A stretch of 64,000 bases of DNA from Amaricoccus solimangrovi (GTDB lineage: Bacteria; Pseudomonadota; Alphaproteobacteria; Rhodobacterales; Rhodobacteraceae): contig NZ_VFRP01000012.1 of the NCBI RefSeq assembly GCF_006385685.1, positions 62,001-126,000 of the forward strand. Direction: 5' to 3'. Below, one piece after another: positions 26,627 through 33,842 of this stretch (the stretch's first letter is position 1; the number at the start of each line of letters is the position of its first letter). The notes below the pieces were generated by a model. That model did no database searches and was not told the origin of the DNA. It saw nothing but the letters and a program-made list of their open reading frames with translations. A program made the position numbers and the translations under genes.

Positions 26627-27624
26627 TTCGCGGGGCAGCTCCCGTCGGTGGTGAAGTCGTGCACCTTGATCTCGCCCGAGATGATCTTCGCCTTCGCCTC
26701 CTCGGCGGCGGCGAGCATCTCCGGGGTCAGGAGGGGCTTGTTGTACTCGTCCACCGCGTAGCCGACGCCGTCCTGGGCGAGGCCGAGCACCTGGACGCCG
26801 GGCGTCCAGGATCCGTTTTTCGCATCCATCATCGCCGTGTAGGTCGCGACGTCGACGCGTTTCAGCATCGAGGTCAGCATGTTGCCGGGATGGAGGTAGT
26901 CCTGGTTCGAATCGACGCCGATGCCGAGCTTGCCCGCGTCGGCCGCCGCCTGCAGCACGCCGATGCCGGTGCCGCCGGCGGCGTGATAGATCACGTCCGC
27001 CCCCTGGTCGATCTGGCTCTTCGCGAGTTCGCCGCCGCGCACCGGGTCGTTCCAGGCCGCGCCGGTGGTGCCGGTCATCGCCTGCAAGACGGTCGCCTCG
27101 GGATTGGTGTCCTTCACGCCCTGGACATAGCCGCAGGCGAATTTCTGGATCAGCGGGATGTCCATGCCGCCGACGAAGCCGACCTCGCCGGTCTTCGAGG
27201 CCATCGCGGCGAGCAGGCCGACGAGGTAGGAGCCTTCCTCCTCCCTGAAGACCACGGACCGGACGTTGGGCAGGTCGACCACCGCGTCGATGACCACGAA
27301 ATCGGTGTCGGGATAGTCGGGCGCCACGGTCTTCACCGCGGATTCATTGGAGAAGCCGGCGACGACGACCGGGTTGTAACCCTGTTCGGCGAAGCGACGG
27401 AGCGCCTGTTCGCGCTGGGCGTCCGACTGCAGTTCGAATTCGTGATAGCCGACGCCCGTCTCGGCCTTGAACCGCTCCGCCCCCTCGTAGGAGGCCTGGT
27501 TGAAGGAGCGGTCGAACTTGCCGCCGAGATCGAAGATGACCGCCGGCTCGGCCTCCTGGGCGAAGAGCGCCGAGGTTCCGAGCAGGAGCGCGGCGGCGGT
27601 CGCGAGAGGTCTGGCTAGGATCAT
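26623..27624 (-). CDS. Periplasmic BMP-family nucleoside-binding protein
   Basis: This 333-residue protein has a Sec signal peptide cleaved near LFAQEAE. There is no lipobox cysteine, so it is a free periplasmic binding protein rather than the lipoprotein seen in Gram-positive relatives. The Bmp domain is shown by AVIFDLGGKFDRSFNQASYE, then NPVVVAGFSNESAVKTVAP and VIYHAAGGTGIGVLQAA. It is first in the operon binding protein-ATPase-permease-permease-phosphorylase; every junction is an overlap or adjacency, so all are co-transcribed. Purine nucleosides are the likely ligand, inferred from the terminal phosphorylase. Confidence 0.93.
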   Translation of the reverse strand: MILARPLATAAALLLGTSALFAQEAEPAVIFDLGGKFDRSFNQASYEGAERFKAETGVGYHEFELQSDAQREQALRRFAEQGYNPVVVAGFSNESAVKTVAPDYPDTDFVVIDAVVDLPNVRSVVFREEEGSYLVGLLAAMASKTGEVGFVGGMDIPLIQKFACGYVQGVKDTNPEATVLQAMTGTTGAAWNDPVRGGELAKSQIDQGADVIYHAAGGTGIGVLQAAADAGKLGIGVDSNQDYLHPGNMLTSMLKRVDVATYTAMMDAKNGSWTPGVQVLGLAQDGVGYAVDEYNKPLLTPEMLAAAEEAKAKIISGEIKVHDFTTDGSCPAK

Positions 27625-27770
27625 CGTCTACTCCAGGAACGCGGGCGCGCGGCGCCCTCGGATCGGGGGAGGGCGGCGGCGGGCCGGCCCGGAACGGGCC
27701 AAGTAAGGCCGAAGGGGGGCGATGGGTCAAATGCTTTGTGGGCGGGACCGGGGCCGCCCGGGCGGCGTGA

Positions 27771-28187
27771 TCAGCGCGCCGCACGCGCCAGCACCAGCGC
27801 GTCGACGGCGGGCGCGTTCCGGCGCCGGTAATAGCCGCGCCGGAGCCCCCGTTCGACATAGCCCGCGGCCCTGTAGAGCGCCCGGGCCGGGAGATTGGTC
27901 ACCGCGACCTCGAGGAAGATCTCCTCGACCCCCTCGGCCGCGAGCCCTTCCGCGAGCGTCTCGAGCAGCGCCCGGCCGGTGCCCCGGCGCCGCAGCTCCG
28001 GATCGACGGCGATGGTCAGGAGTTCCGCCTCCGGCCCCGCCGTCTGGGCGAGCGCGAAGCCGCCCGCGCGGGTCACGAGGCGCGCGCCGGGCAGGGCGAG
28101 GAGCAGCGAGAACTCGCCCGCCGACCAGGGCGGCGGCGTGTCCTCGAAACAGCGCAGATGCAGCGCCGCGAGCGCCTCAGGCGTCAT
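27771..28187 (-). CDS. rimI: Ribosomal-protein-alanine N-acetyltransferase RimI-like (GNAT)
   Basis: This GNAT-fold protein of 138 residues has the acetyl-CoA loop RRRGTGRALLETLAEG and LEVAVTNLPARALYRAAGY, the usual RimI core. It would acetylate the N-terminus of a ribosomal protein. Its start overlaps the tsaB end by 11 bp, and tsaB-rimI is a widely conserved pair. Confidence 0.88.
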   Translation of the reverse strand: MTPEALAALHLRCFEDTPPPWSAGEFSLLLALPGARLVTRAGGFALAQTAGPEAELLTIAVDPELRRRGTGRALLETLAEGLAAEGVEEIFLEVAVTNLPARALYRAAGYVERGLRRGYYRRRNAPAVDALVLARAAR

Positions 28188-28854
28188 CGAGGATCACCGC
28201 CGGCGCCTCGCCGGGCGGCGCGGCGTCGGCGCGGCGGATGTAGAGCGGCGCGGGCCTCGGCGCCTCTCCCCGGAGGTGGCGGAGCGCGGCGACTTGCGCG
28301 ATCGCCACCGCATCGGGCAGGGCCGCGTCGTTCCCCGCGCGAAGGCCGAGTTCCGCCGCGACCTCCGGGGCCGCGTGGCCGAGGCAGAGCGTGCCGGCGG
28401 GAAGCGGGCCGAGATCCGGGGCGAGCCGGCCGGCCGCGGTCTCGATCGCCGGTCCCGCCGGCAGGCCATCGCGGAGCATCCGCGCGAAGAGCCCGCCCCG
28501 GCGGTCGTCGAGCGTGACCAGCGCCGGGCCGCGATGGCCGTGCGCGAGGCTCTCGAAGAGGCTGACGCCGATCGCGGGGATACCCCGGCCGAGCGCGAGG
28601 CCGCGGGCGGCGGCGACGCCGATCCGGAGCCCGGTGAAATTGCCCGGCCCCGTGCCGACCGCGACGAGCCCGACGTCTCCCCAGCCCGCGCCGGCCCCGG
28701 CGAGCAGTTCGCCGAGGAGCGGCATCAGCCGCTCCGCCTGGCCGCGGGCCATCGGCTCGGCGGCGCGGGCGCGCACGGAGGCGCCCTGAACCAAAGCGGC
28801 CGCGCAATGCGCGGCCGCGGTGTCGAAGGCGAGGACGAGCGGATCAGCCGGCAA
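28177..28854 (-). CDS. tsaB: tRNA threonylcarbamoyladenosine biosynthesis protein TsaB
   Basis: This is the non-catalytic ASKHA-fold partner of TsaD in t6A37 synthesis. The 225-residue protein has LVLAFDTAAAHCAAALVQG at the start and the characteristic VGTGPGNFTGLRIGVAAARG. Start is TTG at 28854, which overlaps the nfuA end by 11 bp and has GGAGG roughly 10 nt upstream. The gene is followed by rimI. Confidence 0.92.
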   Translation of the reverse strand: MPADPLVLAFDTAAAHCAAALVQGASVRARAAEPMARGQAERLMPLLGELLAGAGAGWGDVGLVAVGTGPGNFTGLRIGVAAARGLALGRGIPAIGVSLFESLAHGHRGPALVTLDDRRGGLFARMLRDGLPAGPAIETAAGRLAPDLGPLPAGTLCLGHAAPEVAAELGLRAGNDAALPDAVAIAQVAALRHLRGEAPRPAPLYIRRADAAPPGEAPAVILDDA

Positions 28855-29404
28855 CCGGCCGCACCTCCGTCACCTCGGGGATGTAGTGCCGGAGCAGGTT
28901 CTCGATCCCCATCTTCAGCGTCATCGTCGAGGAGGGGCAGCCGGCGCAGGCGCCCTGCATGTGCAGGTAGACCACCCCGCGCTCGAACCCGTGGAAGGTG
29001 ATGTCGCCGCCATCCTGCGCCACGGCGGGGCGCACCCGCGTGTCGAGCAGTTCCTTGATCTGGCTCACGATCTCCTCGTCCGGCCCGTCATGGGCGGCGT
29101 GCTCGACCGAGCCGGCCTCGCCCTCCATCACCGGCTCGCCGGACTGGTAGTGCTCCATGATCGCGCCGAGGATGCCCGGCTTGATATGCGCCCAGTCCGC
29201 CTCGTCGGTCTTGGTCACGGTGACGAAATCGGGGCCGAAGAACACACCCGCGACGCCGCCCGCGCCGAAGACGCGGCGGGCGAAGGGCGAGGCGCTGGCG
29301 GCCTCCTCGGTCGGGAAATCGGCGGTCCCGGCGGCGAGCACGGCCCGGCCGGGCAGGAATTTCAGGGTCGCCGGGTTCGGCGTGGATTCGGTCTGGATGA
29401 ACAT
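28844..29404 (-). CDS. nfuA: Iron-sulfur cluster carrier NfuA/NifU-like protein
   Basis: This 186-residue protein has an N-terminal Nfu_N domain starting MFIQTESTPNPATLKFLPG and a C-terminal NifU domain with VAQDGGDITFHGFERGVVYL and the cluster-binding CAGC motif in MQGACAGCPSSTM. It delivers Fe-S clusters to client proteins. GGAGGTGC precedes the ATG. An Irr-box-like element and TTGACT lie upstream, so iron control is plausible. Confidence 0.95.
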   Translation of the reverse strand: MFIQTESTPNPATLKFLPGRAVLAAGTADFPTEEAASASPFARRVFGAGGVAGVFFGPDFVTVTKTDEADWAHIKPGILGAIMEHYQSGEPVMEGEAGSVEHAAHDGPDEEIVSQIKELLDTRVRPAVAQDGGDITFHGFERGVVYLHMQGACAGCPSSTMTLKMGIENLLRHYIPEVTEVRPVAG

Positions 29405-29434
29405 GGTCGGAGCACCTCCGGTCGCTTGGAGCGT

Positions 29435-29487
29435 TAGGTGGACCTCATGAGCGATCGAGTCAAGAATTATTCTGGAATGCTTCTAAG
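29435..29487 (-). promoter_or_regulatory. Candidate nfuA promoter with Irr-box-like (ICE) element
   Basis: On the minus strand, CTTAGAAGCATTCCAGA (29487-29471) matches the iron control element TTTAGAA-N3-TTCTAAA of alphaproteobacterial Irr at most positions. It is followed 8 bp downstream by TTGACT (29463-29458) and, after 17 bp, CACCTA (29440-29435). The arrangement suggests an Irr-regulated promoter for nfuA. The match was judged by eye. Confidence 0.45.
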
Positions 29488-29538
29488 AAGGCTCACGGAT
29501 CCGGGAACCCGTCGCCGGGCCGTCGCCCCCCGGCGGGA

Positions 29539-29994
29539 TCAGCTGACGGCGGCGATCTCCTCCTTGGTCATGCCGCCCGGCACGATCGTGATCGGAACGT
29601 GCATCTCGTTCATCCGCCGCCCGGTCAGCGCCGCCACGAGCGGCCCGGGTCCCTTGTCGGTCCCCGCGCCCAGCACCAGCACGCCTATCTCGGGATCGGA
29701 TTTCACATGCGCGATCACCTGCTCGATCCTGTCGCCCTCCCGGATCGCGAGCGTGGGCGTCAGCCCCTCCCGCTTCTCGAGCCGGCTCTTGAACACCTGG
29801 AAATGCGCCTCGATCTTCTCGCGCGCCTCGGCCCGCATCACGTCGGCCACGCCCATGAAGGGCTGGAAGTCCACGGGCGAGATGATCCCGAGCATCTCGA
29901 TCGCGCCCCCGGTCTTGGAGGCGCGGATCGCCGCGTAGCGGATCGCGTTCAGCATCTCGGGCGTGTCGTCGAGGATGATCAGGAACTTGCGCAA
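29539..29994 (-). CDS. Universal stress protein (UspA family), TTG start
   Basis: The 151-residue protein begins LRKFLIILDDTPEMLNAIRY, has the central GDRIEQVIAHVKSDPEIGVL and ends with the ATP-loop-like VLGAGTDKGPGPLVAALTGR. It is a short alphaproteobacterial UspA. Start is TTG at 29994 with GAGGA upstream; no ATG lies near the domain start. It follows the 369-residue membrane protein by 59 bp and may be co-transcribed with trpS and others. Confidence 0.85.
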   Translation of the reverse strand: MRKFLIILDDTPEMLNAIRYAAIRASKTGGAIEMLGIISPVDFQPFMGVADVMRAEAREKIEAHFQVFKSRLEKREGLTPTLAIREGDRIEQVIAHVKSDPEIGVLVLGAGTDKGPGPLVAALTGRRMNEMHVPITIVPGGMTKEEIAAVS

Positions 29995-30053
29995 GGGGAG
30001 GTCCTCGGGAAGGCGCGGGGATGATCGCGCGAAGCGATGGTCCGGCGCAACGG

Positions 30054-31163
30054 CTATTCGCGCGCGAGCCGGGGTTCGCGCGCGAGGCGGCGGAGCGCGC
30101 GCAGCGTGAGCGACTTCAGCGTGGCGAGGAGGAGGCCGGCGAGCGCGGCGGCGGCGGAAAGCGCCGAGGCGGCGGCGTACCAGACCTCGTCCGCGTAGCG
30201 CAGGGTGAGCCGCCCCAGGTGCCTCATCCCGGCCCATTCGACCGTGCCCGCCGCGCGCGGGCCGAGGGGCTTCGCGGTGGCGGCGAGAACCTTCGCGTCC
30301 TCGGCCCGTCTCGCCTTCCCCAGCATGAAGATCGCGTCCCGCGTGCCCGCCGATTTCACGAGGCCGCCCGCGTCCTCGAGAAAGGCCGTCGCGGGCCGGA
30401 GCGCGCCCGGGCGGATCGCCGCGGCGAGCTCGTCTCCGAAGCCCCGCCCCGGGCGCAGCTTCGAGACCCGTCCCCAGTCGATTCCGGTGCGCGCGCCCCG
30501 GCGGAGCGTGGCGACGACCGGCTCCGACAGCGCGCCCATCCGGTAGGCCGTCCGCATCACGCCCGCGCCCGCGTCCACGAGCGTCGAGGCGCCCGCCGTC
30601 AGCGGCACGGCCAGCGTGGCGGCGAGGCCGACCGTCGAGAGCGCGAGATCGATCTCGTCCACCTCCGCGCCGGCGACGAGATGGCCGCTCTCCCGCGCGA
30701 CCGAGACCGCGTCGCCGAACGGGATGAGCGCGACCGCGACCTGACAGAGGGCGATCGCGCTCAGGTCGCACCGCGCGGGATCCCAGGCGCAGGCGAGGCA
30801 GTCGCGCGTGCGCGCCATGGCGCTCCGGTCCTCCGCGTCCGCCGCCGAAAGCCGCGCGGCGACCTCCGGCGAGGGCGCCACGCCCTGTTCCTCTGCGAGC
30901 CGGGAGAGCGCGTCGATCGCCGCCCAGTCGCGCGGGCTCGCGTCGAGATGGGCGGTCAGCCTGCGGTCGAGCGCCTCGGGCGTGACCTCGCGGGCCAGCA
31001 GGCGCTCGAGCCGCGCGGCGATCTCGGTCTCGCTCCGGGCGACGAGCATGGCTCCGACCGGGCTGGCCGCGAGCGTCCAGGCGTTCCAGGCCGCGAGGCC
31101 AAGCGAGACGAGCAGGAGCAGCGAGAGGATGAGGCGCGCGGCCCGCCGCGCGAGCGCGTGCAT
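30054..31163 (-). CDS. Membrane protein of unknown function
   Basis: The product has 369 residues. A hydrophobic N-terminal helix (about 11-32) is followed by a soluble helical region. A cysteine cluster follows (CLACAWDPARC and then ALCQVAVALIPFGDAVSVAR), with a hydrophobic pair in the middle (STVGLAATLAVPLTAGASTL), and a C-terminal helix near residues 325-345. I do not recognise the family. It lies between trpS (4 bp from its stop) and usp, so it belongs to the conserved housekeeping block by position. Confidence 0.65.
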   Translation of the reverse strand: MHALARRAARLILSLLLLVSLGLAAWNAWTLAASPVGAMLVARSETEIAARLERLLAREVTPEALDRRLTAHLDASPRDWAAIDALSRLAEEQGVAPSPEVAARLSAADAEDRSAMARTRDCLACAWDPARCDLSAIALCQVAVALIPFGDAVSVARESGHLVAGAEVDEIDLALSTVGLAATLAVPLTAGASTLVDAGAGVMRTAYRMGALSEPVVATLRRGARTGIDWGRVSKLRPGRGFGDELAAAIRPGALRPATAFLEDAGGLVKSAGTRDAIFMLGKARRAEDAKVLAATAKPLGPRAAGTVEWAGMRHLGRLTLRYADEVWYAAASALSAAAALAGLLLATLKSLTLRALRRLAREPRLARE

Positions 31164-31167
31164 CGTC

Positions 31168-32196
31168 CTACCGGCTCCGCACGAAGCCCACGATCTCCTT
31201 CGCCTTCGCGAGGATCGGCAGCGAGATCTCGGCCGCGCGCTCGGCGCCCCGGCCGAGGATGCGGTCGATCTCGGTCGGGTCGGCGAGAAGCTCGCGCATC
31301 CGGGAACTGATCGGGGCGAGGCTCGCCACCGTCACCTCGGCCAGCGCCGGCTTGAAGACCGAGAAGGCCTGGCCCGCGAAGCGCTCCATCACCACCTCCC
31401 GCGCCTCGCCCGAGAGCGCGGCGTAGATGTTGACGAGGTTGCGCGCCTCCGGCCGTTCGGAAAGCTCGTCCCAGGTCTCGGGCAGCGGCTCGGGGTCGGT
31501 GCGGGCCTTGCGGATCTTCGCCGCGATCGTGTCGGCGTCGTCGGTCAGGTTGATCCGGCTCTGGTCCGAGGGATCGGATTTCGACATCTTCTTCGTGCCG
31601 TCGCGGAGCGACATGACGCGCGTCGCCGTGCCCTCGATCACCGGGGCCGGCATCGGGAAGAAATCGACGCCGTAGTCGTGGTTGAACTTCGCCGCGATGT
31701 CGCGCGTGAGTTCGACATGCTGCTTCTGGTCCTCGCCCACGGGCACATGGGTCGTGTGATAGGCGAGGATGTCCGCGGCCATCAGCGCGGGATAGGCGTA
31801 GAGGCCGAGGCTCTCGTTCTCGGCGTTCTTGCCCTGGGTCTTGTCCTTGAACTGGGTCATCCGGTTCATCCAGCCGAGCCGGGCGACGCAGGAGAGGATC
31901 CAGGACAGTTCCGCGTGGGCGCTGACCTGGGACTGGTTGAAGAGGACCGAGCGTTCAGGATCGATCCCGCTCGCGATGAAGGCGGCGGCGAGCTCGCGGA
32001 TCGTCCGGCGCAGCTTCTCGGGATCCTGCCAGACGGTGATCGCGTGGAGGTCGACCACGCAGTAGATCGACTCGACGCCGCGCTCCTGGCTCTCGACGAA
32101 GCGGCGGAGCGCCCCGAGATAGTTGCCGAGCGTCAGGTTGCCCGAGGGCTGGATGCCGGAAAAGACACGCGGGGAACGGGGGGCCGCGTCGGACAT
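31168..32196 (-). CDS. trpS: Tryptophanyl-tRNA synthetase
   Basis: This class I aminoacyl-tRNA synthetase of 342 residues has the HIGH-equivalent [14 protein letters not shown], tryptophan-site segments ([20 protein letters not shown]) and [15 protein letters not shown]. Length and motif order agree with bacterial TrpRS. It forms a block with murJ and glnD upstream on the same strand, the usual order in Rhodobacterales. Confidence 0.97.
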   Translation of the reverse strand: MSDAAPRSPRVFSGIQPSGNLTLGNYLGALRRFVESQERGVESIYCVVDLHAITVWQDPEKLRRTIRELAAAFIASGIDPERSVLFNQSQVSAHAELSWILSCVARLGWMNRMTQFKDKTQGKNAENESLGLYAYPALMAADILAYHTTHVPVGEDQKQHVELTRDIAAKFNHDYGVDFFPMPAPVIEGTATRVMSLRDGTKKMSKSDPSDQSRINLTDDADTIAAKIRKARTDPEPLPETWDELSERPEARNLVNIYAALSGEAREVVMERFAGQAFSVFKPALAEVTVASLAPISSRMRELLADPTEIDRILGRGAERAAEISLPILAKAKEIVGFVRSR

Positions 32197-32282
32197 GGAA
32201 GGAACTCCGGGAGCTTCGCTGTGATCGGCGGGTTATCGCCGCCCGCCCGCGCGGCGTCAACCGAGGCCGGGCGGAAGGCGGC

Positions 32283-33842
32283 TCAGGCGTTCGCGCCGCG
32301 CCGCCGCCGCGCGAGGCCGCGCAGATCCGAGAAGCTCATCACGCCGGTCGCGACGATCGCGAGCGCGTAGGAGCCGAGCCCGATCGCGACCAGCAGGGCC
32401 AGCGCGGGATAGCGGACGAGAGGCGTCGCGAGCCAGCCCCCCATCAGATGCGCCGCGACAACCAGCACGCCGCCCATCAGGAGCGAGGCGAGGATGATGC
32501 GCGGCACCGAGCGGCGCAGCCGCGTGTCGGCGCGGGCGGAGGCGTCCATGGCCCGCGTGCCGCGCCAGAGCTGCCAGTACATCGTCCAGCCCGCCACCGT
32601 GGTGCCGAGCGCCGCCGCCTCGAAGCCGAGCACCGGGGCGAGACCGATCGCGACGACGACGTTCACGATCATCGAATGCCAGGCGAAGCGGAAGGGCGAG
32701 CGGGTGTCCTCGCGCGCGTAATAGAGCGGCGAGACCACCTTCTGCATCACGAAGGCGGGCAGGCCCGCGCCGTAGATCGCGACGGCGACCGCGGTCGCCG
32801 CCGTGTCCGCCGGGCCGAAGGCGCCGCGTTCGAACAGGACCGAGACGAGCGGCCCCGGGATCGCGACCAGCGCCACCGCCGCCGGCAGCGTGAGCGCGAG
32901 CGTGAATTCGGCGCCCCGGTTCAGCGCGTCCTGCCCGCCCTGGGTGTCGCCGGCATGGAGCTTGCGCGAGAGGTCGGGGAGCAGCACGACGCTGATCGCC
33001 GCGCCGACCACGCCGAGCGGCAGCTGGTAGAGCCGGTCGGCATAGGAGAGCCAGGCGACCGCGCCGTCGAAGAACGAGCCGACCTGCCGGCCGACGAGCA
33101 GGTTGATCTGCACCACCCCGCCCGCGAGGATCGCGGGGGCGGCCACGACGGCCAGGCGGCGGAGTTCGGGGGTGATCCGGGGCCAGCGCGGCCGGATCCG
33201 CATCCCGGCCCGGTCGCAGGCCCACCAGCAGAGCCAGAGCTGCGCGACGCCCGCGATCGGCACCGACCAGATCTGCCAGAGCCCGACGTCGAGGAAGTCG
33301 CCGCGCGCGCCCACGATCAGGAAGGCGATCATGATCGCGTTCATCAGCACGGGCGCCGCCGCCGCCACGGCGAAGCGGCCGAGCGAGTTCAGCACGCCCG
33401 AGAGCAGCGCGGTCAGCGAGATGAAGAGGATGTAGGGAAAGGCGATGCGCCCGTAGACGACCGAGAGCGTGAAACGCTCGTCCCCCGCGAAACCCGAGGC
33501 CATCGCGAGCACGAGCCAGGGCATCGCGAGATGGCCGAGCACCGAGAAGACGATCAGCACCGCGCCGAGCCCGGAGAGCGCGTCCTCGGCGAAGCCGCGC
33601 GGGTCGTCGCCGTCGTGCAGCTTCTTCGCGAACATCGGCACGAAGGCGAGGTTGAACGCCCCCTCGCCGAAGAAGCGGCGGAACATGTTGGGGAGCGTGA
33701 AGGCGATCAGATAGGCCTGGGCCACCGGCCCGGTGCCGAGGATCGCGGCCATCAGCATGTCGCGGACGAGGCCGAGCACGCGGCTCAGCATCGTCCAGGA
33801 TCCAACGGAAAGGAAGGCTGGCAGAAGCCGTATGGGGTTCAA
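32283..33842 (-). CDS. murJ: Lipid II flippase MurJ (TTG start)
   Basis: This 519-residue polytopic protein has the MurJ start NPIRLLPAFLSVGSWTMLSR, then VLGLVRDMLMAAILGTGPVA and the conserved FRRFFGEGAFNLAFVPMF. About fourteen spans are predicted. MurJ flips lipid II for peptidoglycan synthesis. The start is TTG at 33842 because NPIRLLP is family sequence lying before the first ATG; TTGA overlaps the glnD stop. It is translationally coupled to glnD. Confidence 0.95.
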   Translation of the reverse strand: MNPIRLLPAFLSVGSWTMLSRVLGLVRDMLMAAILGTGPVAQAYLIAFTLPNMFRRFFGEGAFNLAFVPMFAKKLHDGDDPRGFAEDALSGLGAVLIVFSVLGHLAMPWLVLAMASGFAGDERFTLSVVYGRIAFPYILFISLTALLSGVLNSLGRFAVAAAAPVLMNAIMIAFLIVGARGDFLDVGLWQIWSVPIAGVAQLWLCWWACDRAGMRIRPRWPRITPELRRLAVVAAPAILAGGVVQINLLVGRQVGSFFDGAVAWLSYADRLYQLPLGVVGAAISVVLLPDLSRKLHAGDTQGGQDALNRGAEFTLALTLPAAVALVAIPGPLVSVLFERGAFGPADTAATAVAVAIYGAGLPAFVMQKVVSPLYYAREDTRSPFRFAWHSMIVNVVVAIGLAPVLGFEAAALGTTVAGWTMYWQLWRGTRAMDASARADTRLRRSVPRIILASLLMGGVLVVAAHLMGGWLATPLVRYPALALLVAIGLGSYALAIVATGVMSFSDLRGLARRRRGANA

